The translations under genes were made by a program, and so were the position numbers. From Siphonodentalium dalli (Eukaryota; Mollusca; Scaphopoda; Gadilida; Siphonodentaliidae): a stretch of DNA of 64,000 nt. The notes under the pieces were generated by a model. It was not told the origin of the DNA and did not search any database. It worked only from the letters and a program-made list of their open reading frames with translations. This document shows, one piece after another, positions 50,331 to 61,488 of this stretch (position 1 is the first letter of the stretch; each line of letters starts with the position of its first letter). The DNA is taken from positions 51,918,109 through 51,982,108 of the forward strand of contig CP136066.1 of NCBI GenBank assembly GCA_032622095.1, in the 5' to 3' direction.

Positions 50331-50986
50331 CAGATTGGGTCAGTAGTGGCCAAATCTGATGCTCATACCTTTTCTAATTACAGGCGACAAAGGACTCCTG
50401 GTCGCAGATTCTGCTTGGTTCTCTTATTATGGTGACAATAAAGACAAGATTCCACCAAAAGTTCCGAAATCCGCGCCTTCATGAGCTAAAATAAAGACTT
50501 TTGTCATTTGTGCAAAAGAAATTGTTGTCTGTCTGTTTACGGAAGCGATATTTCACCACATGTTAATGCTGTTTGTCATGCGCAGTTCAATGTTTCATGA
50601 TGGTCAATAAAACGTGTACTCCACCCCGAAGACGACTGTTGGAAATGTGTACTTGGAAGATATTATGGAAAAACTAAATTCTTTTGCTAAATGTTATGCT
50701 ACTATGCCAATATATTACATATGTAATAAAAATATTACCGAAAAATTATCAACATATACTTTTTAATAGAATTGTTGCATCGAAAATATACTATTTAAAA
50801 AGTGTACTCCAAGCCAGAATGAGAAAAAGTGTAGCCGAGTTAGATCATGCTTTATTACCCACTTCTACAAAATGTTGTATTATACTTTCAACAAGTTGTA
50901 GAAATATATTGGTGATATGAAGTAATTATTTTATTCAGTGAAACATAATCACTTCTCACATTTGTCATGGTGTCAAAAAATGACAT
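50331..50986 (+). repeat. Left arm of a 656/661-bp inverted repeat
   Basis: Nearly identical inverse complement of 51,811-52,471, separated by an 824-bp spacer. The arms run from 'cagattgggt' to 'aaaatgacat'. Each contains one terminal coding exon and a 78-codon incidental frame. Confidence 0.95.
50384..50484 (+). CDS. Terminal coding exon in the left arm
   Basis: After acceptor 'tttctaattacag' the phase-1 frame reads DKGLLVADSAWFSYYGDNKD then KIPPKVPKSAPS and stops at TGA 50,482-50,484. A poly(A) signal AATAAA follows within about 15 bases. The result is a short, basic, proline-rich carboxyl end. The exon is identical in the right arm. The acceptor phase would be compatible with the signal-peptide exon class of this window, but distance and lack of intermediate exons make a link speculative. 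Family not recognised. Confidence 0.5.
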
Positions 50987-51810
50987 ACTCCGGCCCTGAC
51001 GCCGACTCGGGGAAATTGTGTGTATACCGGTACCGATACTCGGAAGATATATGGTATAATTGCATCACTATACGGTATATATACTTATACCATTGTTAAC
51101 TTCATTAAAAGTTGAACAAAACAATCATTCTCCTATTATAATAAAGTGTACATCGAAATAGCATTAAAAAGTGTAGGTCTACTGCCCTACTCCGGATCCG
51201 ACTCATACATTTGGCCAATATCGGGTTTTTTTTTTCCATTCAGTGTCTATTTGTTCAGTTTAATTACGGTACCTACTCTCGTCCTGTATCTGGGATTGGG
51301 ATAAGCAGACTTCATGGTAGCCGTTTTGTTATAGTTTTCTTTGTCCTGGTTTTCCCCCTGCACTAACAGCTACAAACTTGCACCATCATCTGGTCGTCCG
51401 TTGTTCGCACAGTAGTGAAACAAACGCTATTTATTTATACCATATCAGGAATAGACTCACACGGAATGCTCTTTTCCAAAAGCAAATATTTTTAGGTGTA
51501 ACATGTTTTCATATTAGCGAAACAAACGCTAATTATAATAACCTATTTAGTGACACTTTAGTGATAATATATCGCCATTTTATTGTTCATAAATAGGCCT
51601 AACAAGTTTTGAGACTTTTTTTTACCATACAGTTTCAAGACTGGTTTATAGCATTAGTCTGTTGCAGTAAATCGATTCTGATAACTAAAGCTTATTTTGA
51701 ACAAATGTTGTTATTGTATATATATACGCAATAGGCACACGAAAGCAAACCTTATGGGTGTTAGAATACAAACACAGTTCGCGCAGCTATCAATGCGCGA
51801 CGATGTGATT
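50987..51810. other. Spacer of the large inverted repeat
   Basis: Unique AT-rich sequence between the arms; no gene seen. Two 'cgaaacaaacgct' words occur near 51,417 and 51,519. Confidence 0.5.
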
Positions 51811-52471
51811 ATGTCATTTTTTTGACACCATGCATGACAAATGTGAGAAGTGATTATGTTTCACTGAATAAAATAATTACTTCATATCACCAATATATTT
51901 CTACAACTTGTTGAAAGTATAATACAACATTTTGTAGAAGTGGGTAATAAAGCATGATCTAACTCGGCTACACTTTTTCTCATTCTGGCTTGGAGTACAC
52001 GTTTTAAATAGTATATTTTCGAAGCAACAATTCTATTAAAAAGTATATGTTGATAATTTTTCGGTAATATTTTTATTACATATGTAATAAATTGGCATAG
52101 TAGCATAACATTTAGCAAAAGAATTTAGTTTTTCCATAATATCTTCCAAGTACACATTTCCAACAGTCGTCTTCGGGGTGGAGTACACGTTTTATTGACC
52201 ATCATGAAACATTGAACTGCGCATGACAAACAGCATTAACATGTGGTGAAATATCGCTTCCGTAAACAGACAGACAACAATTTCTTTTGCACAAATGACA
52301 AAAGTCTTTATTTTAGCTCATGAAGGCGCGGATTTCGGAACTTTTGGTGGAATCTTGTCTTTATTGTCACCATAATAAGAGAACCAAGCAGAATCTGCGA
52401 CCAGGAGTCCTTTGTCGCCTGTAATTAGAAAAGGTATGAGCATCAGATTTGGCCACTACTGACCCAATCTG
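51811..52471 (-). repeat. Right arm of the 656/661-bp inverted repeat
   Basis: Inverse copy of 50,331-50,986, with a few substitutions and small indels near the inner end ('tttttttgacaccatgcatgac'). Confidence 0.95.
52318..52418 (-). CDS. Terminal coding exon in the right arm
   Basis: Exact inverse copy of the exon at 50,384-50,484, with the same acceptor and nearby AATAAA. The two exons face each other tail to tail, as expected if two gene copies converge. The genes' upstream exons would lie to the right of 52,471 on the minus strand, but none is evident. Confidence 0.5.
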
Positions 52472-52867
52472 AAGCTCTAAAGAGTGTAAATCTTTAGAGC
52501 TTCCCTGGAGCTACCATTATTGTCATATTACGCCTGGAGTTGTTTGTCAGTTCTTTCCCGTCGAGATATATATTGGTTCATTAAACATAAATATCAGGCA
52601 TTCTGTTGAAATCCGAGCGGTAGTTACCTTGAAATACCTAACGTTTTGCCATAATAGGTGACGAACATAAAGTTCCACTGCATTTAGTGTGTTTATTTAA
52701 CAAAAATCCATTTTTACCGTGTAATTTTAAAGGCAACAATGTCTAAATGTTTGATCGGAAGTTTTATCGGTTGATACAAAAAATAAAACCCGGAATCGGA
52801 GGCGGAACAAAACCAATGCCAAATAGTGGCTAACAGTCAAACGATGTGTTACTAAAGTGTTTGTCTA

Positions 52868-53351
52868 TTAAAGGTACTCAACCCGATAAAACTCCTCTCA
52901 ATTACTATTTCAATGGCTTCGGGGGTCAAAAATATTTGATTCGAGTCGAGGAAGTCACCCATCAAAGCTCAGATTTGTTAGATATCGATTTTAGAAATCT
53001 ATTATTTTTCATTATCGGGAATACTATCTGGCCCAGAACTCAGTCAAAATTGAGTTAAAATTACCACTTGATTTTAGAGTTATCCATCATGATCCTTGTC
53101 TGTTTGAATAGATTTCGAGTACACATCCAGAGCAGATTACGGCAGTTATTAGTACTTATCTCGAGAATAATAACAAATTTCAAAAATCAATATCAAATAA
53201 CTCTGAGCTTTGTTTGATGGGTTCCTCGACTCGAATCAAATATTTTTTACCCCCAAAGCCAAAGCAATAGTAATATAGGACCCTCTGATCGGATTGTTGT
53301 TGTTGGAATCTGTTGAGATGGGGACCCTCTTTACGGGTTGAGTACCTTTAA
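52868..53351. mobile_element. TTAAAGG-ended MITE, copy 1
   Basis: 'ttaaaggtactcaacccg' at the left is mirrored by 'cgggttgagtacctttaa' at the right. Arms extend inward through 'gacccccgaagcc'-type and 'atttgattcgagtcgagg' words in inverse orientation. Non-coding. Confidence 0.75.
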
Positions 53352-53611
53352 AACAAAAAGCAGGCATATGAACGTTAACTTGGAGTTTAAGTTTAAAGTT
53401 AAAGCTAGTCAGCACATAATATTACCAATTAGGCCTAGTCATACCAAAATTAGTCAATAGCAGTTGTGGACAACCTAGATAGGAAACTTCAGTAATATCT
53501 GAGTTGTGTCAAAGAAAGTCTTTAAAATATATTGTCCGACCTACTACAAACACCAAGTATGTGTTGTGCTATGAATGTTTCATAACCGTTTGCTCACTCG
53601 TGTGGTCGTTA
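53352..53611. other. Spacer between two MITE copies
   Basis: Unique AT-rich sequence, nothing recognised. Confidence 0.4.
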
Positions 53612-54039
53612 TTAAAGGTACTCAATCCAATTCGACGGTCACCATATCATCAGATTCCAACAACAACAACATTTTTTGAAATGCCGCTTCAATTATCAAA
53701 ATTGTCAACTATAGTATAAAATTGTCCAAAACCTGTTATTTATCAACGTTTTGTTCAACGAAATTTTGCCAGAAACTGTTGTCAAATAGATCTGACACAA
53801 AAAAGCGACTGGATTTTAAAGTTATTGATCTTTATCCGCTAGGCCTATCTGGTCAGATAAGTTCTTCTCGTCGACAGTTTACTGGGCCACTACAAAATTA
53901 AAATAGTAGATTCAAAACATCGATATCTGATCACTCCTAGCTTTGATTGGTGGGTCCTTGACTCGAATGAAATATTTTTTACCCCCGAAGCCAAAGAAAT
54001 AGTAATTTAGGAGCGTCTGATCGGATTTAGTATCTTTAA
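53612..54039. mobile_element. TTAAAGG-ended MITE, copy 2
   Basis: Same family as 52,868-53,351. It starts 'ttaaaggtactcaatcc' and ends 'gatttagtatctttaa'. The shared inner words are 'gactcgaatgaaatattttt' and 'acccccgaagccaaag'. Confidence 0.7.
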
Positions 54040-54048
54040 ATTACCCCG

Positions 54049-54240
54049 TTGCAACAGGGGGGGGGGGTCGAAAAAAAATTCCAGGCACGTATGATCATTT
54101 AAATTTTTTCCGGCCTCGGGGGACCCACCCACCCAATTTCTTCCGTTTCCGGCCTTTTTTTTCAGGCAATTTTGGACACCCACCCTTTTTTTTCCGTTTC
54201 AGGAATTTTTTTCCGGTCAGTTTTGGACACCCACCCCCCT
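54049..54240 (+). repeat. G-run dispersed element, copy 2
   Basis: 'gttgcaacagggg' runs into a long G tract, 'tcgaaaaaaaattccaggcac', then 'gacccacccaccc' and two 'ttttggacacccaccc' words, as at 11,590-11,800. Confidence 0.7.
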
Positions 54241-54568
54241 AAATTATCAATTGAGCAACCAAATAGCTGATTATTCTGCATTATCATAATTTATTGCGCG
54301 ATATTTGAATAGAACAGTGCATAATGAGATAACGATGCTATTTGAATTGATCATATACATGTAAGTGTCATTAATCAAGAAATGTGTCAACATAATCACA
54401 TTTCTAGGGATATATAGGCAGAGTGCCAAAGTTTTTATTAACATTCATTTTCATCATATATAGTCACATGATCTAGTCACATAATCACATTTGAGTATTC
54501 TACAGAATACATGGTACCGGTACAACAAATTTCAGATTATTTGATATATTGATATTTGCTATGTGATA

Positions 54569-54738
54569 TACAGTAATGCCCTAATTAATTGACTCCATAA
54601 CCACAGCAATATAATGGGTAATTTGTCAGGATTTAGTTGGAAATATGGCTTGTTGTCATTCATCGGAAAGCTCTCCCCTGAAAAATTACCCATTATTCTG
54701 CTGTGGTTATGGAGTCGTTTAATTAGGGCATTACTGTA
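54569..54738. mobile_element. Tc1/mariner-like MITE with ~58-bp inverted ends
   Basis: TA-CAGTAATGCCCTAATTAA at the left and TTTAATTAGGGCATTACTG-TA at the right, with inverted arms reaching 'ttacccattat'/'ataatgggtaa'. A TA target duplication and termini beginning CAGT fit Tc1/mariner. About 170 bp, non-coding. Confidence 0.75.
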
Positions 54739-55404
54739 CCGGGTATTGCTGGAACCAAATTGTTTATCAAAACATGTGGAAATACAACTGTTCATCCCAG
54801 TTTGAAGAATAATGCTAATACCAAACACAACCATGATATAGCCGCGTGACTCTTCTTGGGGCCTCTCAGAAACCAGAACTGAGGAAACATGTTATAGCGT
54901 GTAATGGCAGGCTGGTAGCCACTGCCTGAAGTAATAGGCTTCGTAATAATTGGTAATAATATGGATGGATAGCCCAATCTCACTTCTTTTTTGCTCACGA
55001 TATCATGCAGTGACGATAAAATCTTTGTTACTGTGATCAACATTACAAGCTGATCCACATTAACTTGGAAAACAATTTGAAATTGTTCAAGCTGGCCCGG
55101 CTGGCCTTCAATTTATTAATTTTATTTGTTAAGATTTTATGTTTTACATTGTCAAAAGTCTATTTTATTCCATTATTTATTATATCTTTATTTCCATGTC
55201 ACATATGGTCAAGTGTGCTTTCATTTTATTGCTTATTTTCAGCTGAGTTCTGCATTGTTATTCTTATTTTGTTGTATCAGTAGATGGAATCCTGATTAAA
55301 TTTTATTTTTCCAATAGCGCAGTTTCCAGTTCTATCAAGTTGAATTTGGGTTATTGTTGGCCATTGTGCAACTGATCCAACATCTGATAACCTCTATATA
55401 TAGT
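54739..55404. other. Intergenic DNA, no gene seen
   Basis: AT-rich, with hydrophobic-looking but unsupported open frames on both strands. Confidence 0.4.
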
Positions 55405-56400
55405 ACTAGAAGGTGACCCGACTTCGTCCGGGCTTTGACCTTGAATTGGCCATTTTGAAGGTCAAGGTCAAGTGGGGTCACGATTTGACCAGTCCAAAAA
55501 CACTGCCCGGACAAAAGTACCCGACAAACGTGCCCGTCGAAATCAATCCGGTTTTACCAGATTTGACCTTGAATTGATCATTTTGAAAGTCAAGGTCTGG
55601 TCGGGGTCACGATTGGACCCGTCCAAAACAATCAGTGGACAAAAGTAACCCCACGTATCAAATTTCGTCGAAATCCCATCAAAATTGGCGATTTGACCTT
55701 GAAGTTACCCGATTTCAAGGTCAAGGTCACGTCGCACGGGCAAATGAATATGCTTATGAGACTCGCCATAAGAAAGTATGCCCACATACCAAGTTTCATC
55801 GAAATCCCGTGATATTCGGGCGTTTGACCTTGAAATGACCCGATTTCAAGGTCAAGGTCACGTCGCACGGACAAATTAATATGCCTATGTTCGTCCCCGG
55901 CCGAAAATACCCCCACATACCAAGTTTCATCGAAATCGGCTGGGCTATTTTCGAGTCCATCGATTACAGACACACACACACACACACACAGATCTTCCAA
56001 AATATATAATAGACTAGAAGGTGACCCGACTTCGTCCGGGCTTTGACCTTGAATTGTCCATTTTGAAGGTCAAGGTCAAGTGGGGTCACGATTTGACCCG
56101 TCCAAAACACAGTGCCCGAACAAAAGTACCCGACAAAAGTACCCGTCGAAATCCATCCGGTTTTACCCGATTTGACATTGAATTGACCATTTTGAAGGTC
56201 AAGGTCAGGTGGGGTCAAACACCAACACCCCAAAAATGGTGGAAATCGGCCCAGCGGATACCGGGAAATCGGCCCAGCGGATACCGAGATACCATATGCA
56301 TCAAATTTCGTCCGTAAAAATCCGCCAGTTTAACCCGATTTGATTTCCACTGAAGTATATAAACGCGCCTCATATACACACGCTCATTAATTATCAAGTT
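55405..56400 (+). repeat. Two tandem copies of the 'ggtcaaggtca' element with CA microsatellite
   Basis: 'actagaaggtgacccgactt' begins at 55,405 and again at 56,013 (step 608). Each is followed by 'gggctttgaccttgaatt', 'gaaggtcaaggtcaagtggg' and 'tttgaccngtccaaaacac'. The first copy ends in (ac)n and 'gatcttccaaaatatataat'; the second is truncated. Inverse-orientation relatives lie in each 8-kb unit. Confidence 0.85.
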
Positions 56401-56744
56401 TCAACGTAAAGATAAATTACCATCGGTGCCCGAGATATCGCCAAGACGTCTGAAACAGTCAAATGCATCGGCCTGTTAAGAGTTAACGTGATCTAACTTT
56501 ATGAACTCTAACGACGTCATAGAAGTTACGCATTGTTTTTACCCTGATAGAAGATCGTACCACTTCTTAATAATTGAGGCAGATAACTAAAACGGATACA
56601 TACATATTATATATCGTTGGAAAGAGGAAACACGAAAGATTCTCATAGTGTCATTATTATGACTGGCATGTTATTATTCGCGCTGTTTCGAATCGATTTG
56701 TAAGCACCGAACTCAAATGAAAGTCCCGTAACACAGCGTAAAAA

Positions 56745-56876
56745 CAGATTTGACCTCGGCACGTGAAAAGTTGACCTCGCACGGACAAATTAATAGGCCT
56801 ATGTTACTCCTGACCCGAAAATACACCCACATACCAAGTTTCATCGAAATTGGCTCAGCCATTTTTGAGTCCATCG

Positions 56877-56920
<44 letters not shown>

Positions 56921-56945
56921 TCTTTCAAAATATATAATAGATAGC
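56745..56945 (+). repeat. 3' fragment of the 'ggtcaaggtca' element
   Basis: Repeats 'ataccaagtttcatcgaaat', (ac)n at about 56,880-56,918 and 'gatctttcaaaatatataat', matching the end of the first copy at 55.9 kb. Confidence 0.8.
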
Positions 56946-57009
56946 ATTACTATTAACTATATATGACCTGTTTCTGTTCAAAACACATCAAAATAAGACA
57001 CATCAAAAT

Positions 57010-57150
57010 AAGACTCAATAGCAGGAATGGAAAAAAAATTGGCATATGGAAAAAACTGCTTTTTGGACCCGAGAGACACCCACCCACCCCATCATACGTG
57101 ACTGGAATTTTTTTCCGACCCCCCCCCCCCCTGGTTGCAAGACACATTGT
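57010..57150 (-). repeat. G-run dispersed element, copy 3 (inverted)
   Basis: 'gacacccacccacccc', 'atacgtgactggaattt', then a long C tract and 'tggttgcaag', the inverse complement of the start of the other copies. Confidence 0.65.
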
Positions 57151-57284
57151 CCCCACATCCGGTTGTGACTATCAATCTGTCATCAGAGATGCTGTGTCTC
57201 GTTTTCGCCGCGCGGTGGCTTACCGCCAATTGGTGTGCATCAGTATCGGTAGACTAATTAATAGGAAAAATGACTAATTAAGGG

Positions 57285-57765
57285 CCATAACTCTATCAAA
57301 TTTTATCGGGCCAGGCTGGTTTTCGAACTCGTACGAAATATTCTTGGCAAGTATGTCTATTCCAAATTTTAAACAAATCAGGGACGTTTGTTGAAGTTAT
57401 CGCGCTAACGAGCTCAAAATTCGTACAAAATGACTACTCGAACGAGATATTCTTGGGAGACACCTATATACCAAATTTCAATCAAATCGGATAACGTTTG
57501 TTGAAGTTGTTGCGCTAACGAGCCTAAAATCAGTGAAAAATGGCAAAAGGCCATAACTCTGTAATAAATGTGCAGACGAACCCGATTTTTCTGTCTGCAG
57601 CTTACGTGCATGGATATGTACTAACACACCAAACATGTTTTTAATCCGTCAATAAACAGTTGAGTTATAAGCAAAACACGCCGCCAGTGCGCCGCCCGCC
57701 CGCCCTCCGTCCCTCATCAAACTATAAGTCGAGCTTTGGAAAAAAACTCGACTAAAAATTATAAC
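57285..57765 (+). repeat. 'ggccataactct' repeat
   Basis: 'gggccataactct' recurs at about 57,282 and 57,549. Paired 'cgtttgttgaagtt.t.gcgctaacgagc' segments lie about 105 bases apart, with 'accaaatttcaatcaaatcgg', a 'gccgcccgcccgcc' tract and complementary 'gtcgagcttt'/'aactcgac' near the end. I associate this style with molluscan dispersed repeats (from memory, not searched). Confidence 0.6.
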
Positions 57766-58150
57766 TGGTTTTGTAGGTGTTATTATAATAGAGAAGTATT
57801 GGAATTGCCATCTTTATCGCATTTCCTAATAGTTAAGGACATATTGTGGACTCATCAGTCTCCAAACAATCAATTAGTATCCAAACACTTTGTTACCCTC
57901 CTCAATATTTTACACATATCTGATTGGTTCATGTCCTGTCTCGTGTCGGGTCACAAATCACATTGTCGTCCATACATGCACACTGTAAATTTATCTGTAT
58001 TTTGGACTGAGAAACTCGCATACCAAATTTGGTTGCGATCAGATAGAAATGTTTTGAGTTATCGCACGGGCAGACAGGCCGGCTCCTTCATTCCTTATCC
58101 ACTCCACAGTCACCGTCATTGGCATGAGTGCTAAATTGGCTTATACAATA
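57766..58150. other. Gene-free stretch
   Basis: A 132-codon plus-strand open frame spans this region, but it starts in repeat sequence and has neither a plausible start context nor coding-like composition. Confidence 0.4.
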
Positions 58151-58248
58151 ACGCTCTTTATATTTCCCATATTTCGGTTGGTTAACCGAATAACGCTCTT
58201 TTTTATTCCCTTCGGCTTTTGTATATGACACGTCGCTATAAAGAGCGT
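58151..58248. mobile_element. 98-bp MITE with perfect 12-bp inverted ends
   Basis: 'acgctctttata' at 58,151-58,162 and 'tataaagagcgt' at 58,237-58,248, with a further internal 'aacgctctttttt'. The end motif recurs elsewhere in the window. Confidence 0.65.
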
Positions 58249-58788
58249 ATGCGTGTAGTGTGATTCTTATGTCTGGATTATGACGTGAGCGTGTCTATCC
58301 AGACATGAGCGTGTTGTGTGATTTTTATGTCTGCCGTTCCTAGAAACGGGGGCGATTTTCATCGGGTCAGTTTTCCCACCCGATGTACCTCTTTTAGGGA
58401 CGGGTGCCATATTTCTCTTGATTAAAAAAAAGGCAGAATTAACTCATTGAAAAACAAAAAAATATTCAAAAAAATTAAAACGGCAGAATTAACTCAATAA
58501 TAAACAAAAAATTAAATTAAAAAAAAATAATTAACAAAATTAAAAAAAAATTTTTTTTAAATTAACTTAAAAATATTCAAAAAAATTATATATATTTTTA
58601 AATGTCATGTTTCAGACGATTGCCGACAGTGGATGGTTAATCTGCTAGTAAAATTATAAAACAGGCAGATGAAAAAAATAATAGGCCTACAATAAAGTGC
58701 TGAAAGATTCCTATTAATGGATGGAAAATGGCCTATGTAACTTATTATTGAACATGTCCTTTGGGAAACACTCACCAACATTAAATAT
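58249..58788. other. A-rich low-complexity region
   Basis: From about 58,430 to 58,600 the sequence is almost only A and T ('aaaaattaaa' words). Upstream lie two 'gtgtgatt(c/t)ttatgtctg' words near 58,258 and 58,317. No gene. Confidence 0.6.
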
Positions 58789-58950
58789 GACGTTGATACG
58801 TAGTAGAATCAACAGGTTCCTGTGACTGCATTGGCTGGCTCTGTTCACAAGACAGAGCGATCTTTCGTCGTTTTCCGGAACATTGAAACATGATTTGTCC
58901 GTTTCGGTTGATACTACTTTTTGTACAACTGTTTACGAATTTGACTGCGC
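58789..58950 (-). CDS. Weak minus-strand coding candidate
   Basis: Ahead of the strong donor 'gttg|gtgagtg' the minus strand is open in two overlapping frames. One starts ATG and reads MFQCSGKRRKIALSCEQSQP before stopping 9 bases from the donor. The other runs into the donor (containing NVPENDERSLCLVNRASQCS). They cannot both be coding. It could be an exon following 59,366-59,496 or a repeat-encoded segment. Confidence 0.2.
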
Positions 58951-59219
58951 ATGACTGAAACCGTTGTCAGGTATTGTCTGTTTTTCACCTCGGAATGTGT
59001 AGATTTTAATCAAGTTATTTCGTCCAAGATACAATCAGAAACACGTGGTTTGTTGTAATATTCTTTGAGATTACATGCCACTGATGATAATGATATGCGG
59101 CGTTAGCGTATTTATAGATGCATATGCCTATAAAATCTTCGCCAAACCTGTCGCGATCTTGTGCGATCACTCACAGGCTCTTGGAACTTCATACTGTCAA
59201 TGTAATTAGACAGTATGTA

Positions 59220-59290
59220 TTCAGACTAGGCTCCTCCTAGACCCTATGGCACTAGAAATGTATTTCATCATTTCTAGTGCCGCACGGCCC
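59220..59290. repeat. Perfect 13-bp-arm hairpin
   Basis: 'ggcactagaaatg' and 'catttctagtgcc' are separated by 8 bases. A nearby 'ggctcctcctag' is shared with about 50,254. Confidence 0.6.
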
Positions 59291-59365
59291 CCCATACCCT
59301 GCGTTGAGGTATCTATTTCACAACATTTTTCAACTAAACAATGAATGCTGGCCTTATTATCTCAC

Positions 59366-59496
59366 CATATATTTTCAGTCGGTACTCCCCGCCACAAGTT
59401 GACGCCAAAAGTTCCCTGTGTCGGTGTATCTAAATCCTTTAATCGGACATTTATTTCTAAACTGTCTAATGTTGGTGACCTCGATAAGTCGTCCAT
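59366..59496 (-). CDS. Candidate first coding exon, unknown protein
   Basis: The minus-strand ATG at 59,496 opens 43 codons and two bases that end at the consensus donor 'g|gtgaga'. The product starts MDDLSRSPTLDSLEINVRLK and continues DLDTPTQGTFGVNLWRGVPT, with strongly protein-like composition. The codon spectrum differs from the plus-strand frame across the same bases. A CpG-rich patch at about 59,636-59,680 lies 140-180 bases upstream and could be promoter-proximal. The downstream exon, needing one base before the first codon, was not confidently found. Not recognised; intracellular by lack of signal. Confidence 0.45.
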
Positions 59497-60700
59497 CTTC
59501 ACGTTCTTGTTGACATTTTACACAAGGCCACGTGCTCGGAAGAACTACTGGGTAATTTACTACGTCCGGTTTGGCCTATAGTCCATTTCACGGATAACTA
59601 TTGACTGTTGCGTTCAAGCTGCAGACAGAGTTTAGTCTCCGCGCGAAGAGATGTCGTAACGCTGCGGCTGCAGGCACGTGTATTGTTTTAAATATTTTAT
59701 ATAGAAGTGTTTTGTAATAATAATAAATAATAATAATTCATTCTGGCTTGACCTGGACCATTTTCAAACGAATATGGACATTTATGTTTCTCAGAATAAT
59801 GCAAAATTAGCTGTAACCTACAAAAATCTAAAATAAATATGTATATAGGAGGTATCAAATTTGCTTCTAAAATAAATAAATACGACATTGCTTCACATTC
59901 CATGTAGGTGCTAGCAGGGTAAGTCCTGTGTAGGAGACTGAACTCAGGATGGAGCTTATGTTGCGTTCTGGGACGGAAAGTATCCAAACACAACGATCTG
60001 TAAATGACAAAATAGGCCTACCAAGCTGAAAAGTTTTCGCGATCGCCGCACTGTTTTTTTTTTAGATTTACGCTCGCTATATAGTCAACAAAACTCAAAT
60101 AAAATCACGTCATGTTGCATTATTATGGTTTATTTCTCCATTATACAGCACAAAACATGATTTAAGTGTCATTTTCCGCCTTAGTTGTTTTATCCAACTT
60201 GGTTCTGCTTGGTATTTCTACGCACCCCTGCTTATCGTCGGCATGCATTTTCTATGGGATATTTAGAACGGGTCTATAAAACTAATTAGGCTATAACTTT
60301 GTTATCTTTCATATTTTCCGTGAAATTTCAAATATGTGCCAGGGACATATATCCCGTCCGGAATGTGCATAAACATTTCCAGTTTCTCATCGTATTTTTA
60401 TTTATTTTATGCGTACAAAATTGTCGTAAATGTCAGAAAACCAAACTGACCAGTCTATGTTTTGCGTTATGAGCTAACGCTCGATGAACATCTATATATA
60501 GTTCTATTGAGATTTGTTTACGTCCTTTTATACCCCATAATCACTAAAATGAGATGTCTCTCACCCACCACACGATTTGTTAAAAGTGAAATTATAAGAA
60601 GTGAGATTGTTTTATCGGTTAGCAAATACATTTCCGGATAAAACGGAGTGATCTTCATATCAGAAGAATAGCCGTCTCGTTACCCCCACATCTAAAAATA
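59497..60700. other. Intergenic DNA with CpG-rich patch
   Basis: The only notable item is the cluster of CpGs at about 59,636-59,680 ('ctccgcgcgaagagatgtcg'). The rest is AT-rich with no supported gene. Confidence 0.45.
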
Positions 60701-60724
60701 GAATTTGTGGGTCTAAAATTGGTT

Positions 60725-60900
60725 GTACTAAAATATTCCCAAAATATCAAAACCCAAATTTTTTTTTCAAAACTTCCAAAAATTATTTTTCCAAAAAATT
60801 TCAAAACCCAAAACTTCCAAAAAATTTCAAAACCCCAAAACTTCCAAAAGAAAAAATTTCAAAACCCCCAAAATTATTTCTCTAAAAAAAAAGTTTAAAT
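60725..60900 (+). repeat. Low-complexity 'caaaacttccaaaaaattt' repeat
   Basis: Imperfect short repeats of 'tccaaaa', 'aatttcaaaaccc' and long A runs. The lysine/asparagine-rich open frame here reflects the repeat. Confidence 0.8.
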
Positions 60901-61189
60901 AAAAAATTTATAACGAGTTTTCGGTTTCTGATAATCTCGATATTAAAAAATGTCGAATGTTTATTAAAATTATTTGCGTGTAATATCTTTCGTTATTTTT
61001 TTTGTTCAAATATTTTTCATGAAATTATTAATCGATGTTTATAAATAGCTTTATTGGACATTGTGACCATCGGTATGAATGCATACATTCCAGTGTTTAT
61101 CGGACGCAGTTCATACATATATAATTGTCATACCTGAAAATAGACACCATTACTCTTACATAAATAATAAAGAGCGTTTATTCTTAACT
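60901..61189. other. AT-rich DNA, no gene seen
   Basis: Nothing recognised except one copy of the 'ataaagagcgt' word at 61,167-61,177. Confidence 0.4.
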
Positions 61190-61488
61190 TCTCTATCCCA
61201 GATGAAGTTATTGAGTATATGACAGGTGTGTATTATCGTGAATTATTGGAAGTATTGAGATGTACTATCTTGAATCACGAGTGGACGAAAAGGGTAATGT
61301 GAAATTACAACCACCAGAATGAATTGTCATATTCGATGGAACATATTATGTACACGTAATCACACACGACATTGTGGGTAACAATGTGTCTTTCACACCT
61401 TGCTTTACCAAATGAATTCTATTATATTCCCGTTCACAGTTATATGCTGTTCAGAAAACATATCGATTTAATGTCTGAGCAGAATTAG
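61190..61488 (+). pseudogene. Decayed coding fragment near the Polinton-type ATPase
   Basis: The plus strand shows coding-like text that hops between frames. IPDEVIEYMTGVYYRELLEV begins near 61,196. MYYLESRVDEKGNVKLQPPE then follows from about 61,260 and ends at a TGA. In the same frame after that stop comes IVIFDGTYYVHVITHDIVGN. A shift near 61,405 leads to NEFYYIPVHSYMLFRKHIDL, ending at 61,488. At least two shifts and one stop mark it as dead unless the assembly is wrong here. It lies about 1.2 kb from the 3' end of the ATPase gene on the other strand, so it may be another gene of the same element. The protein is not recognised. Confidence 0.45.

Noticed and set aside
57736-58134. 132-codon plus-strand frame
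   Set aside because: Starts within a dispersed repeat, has no splice or poly(A) context and no recognisable motif.
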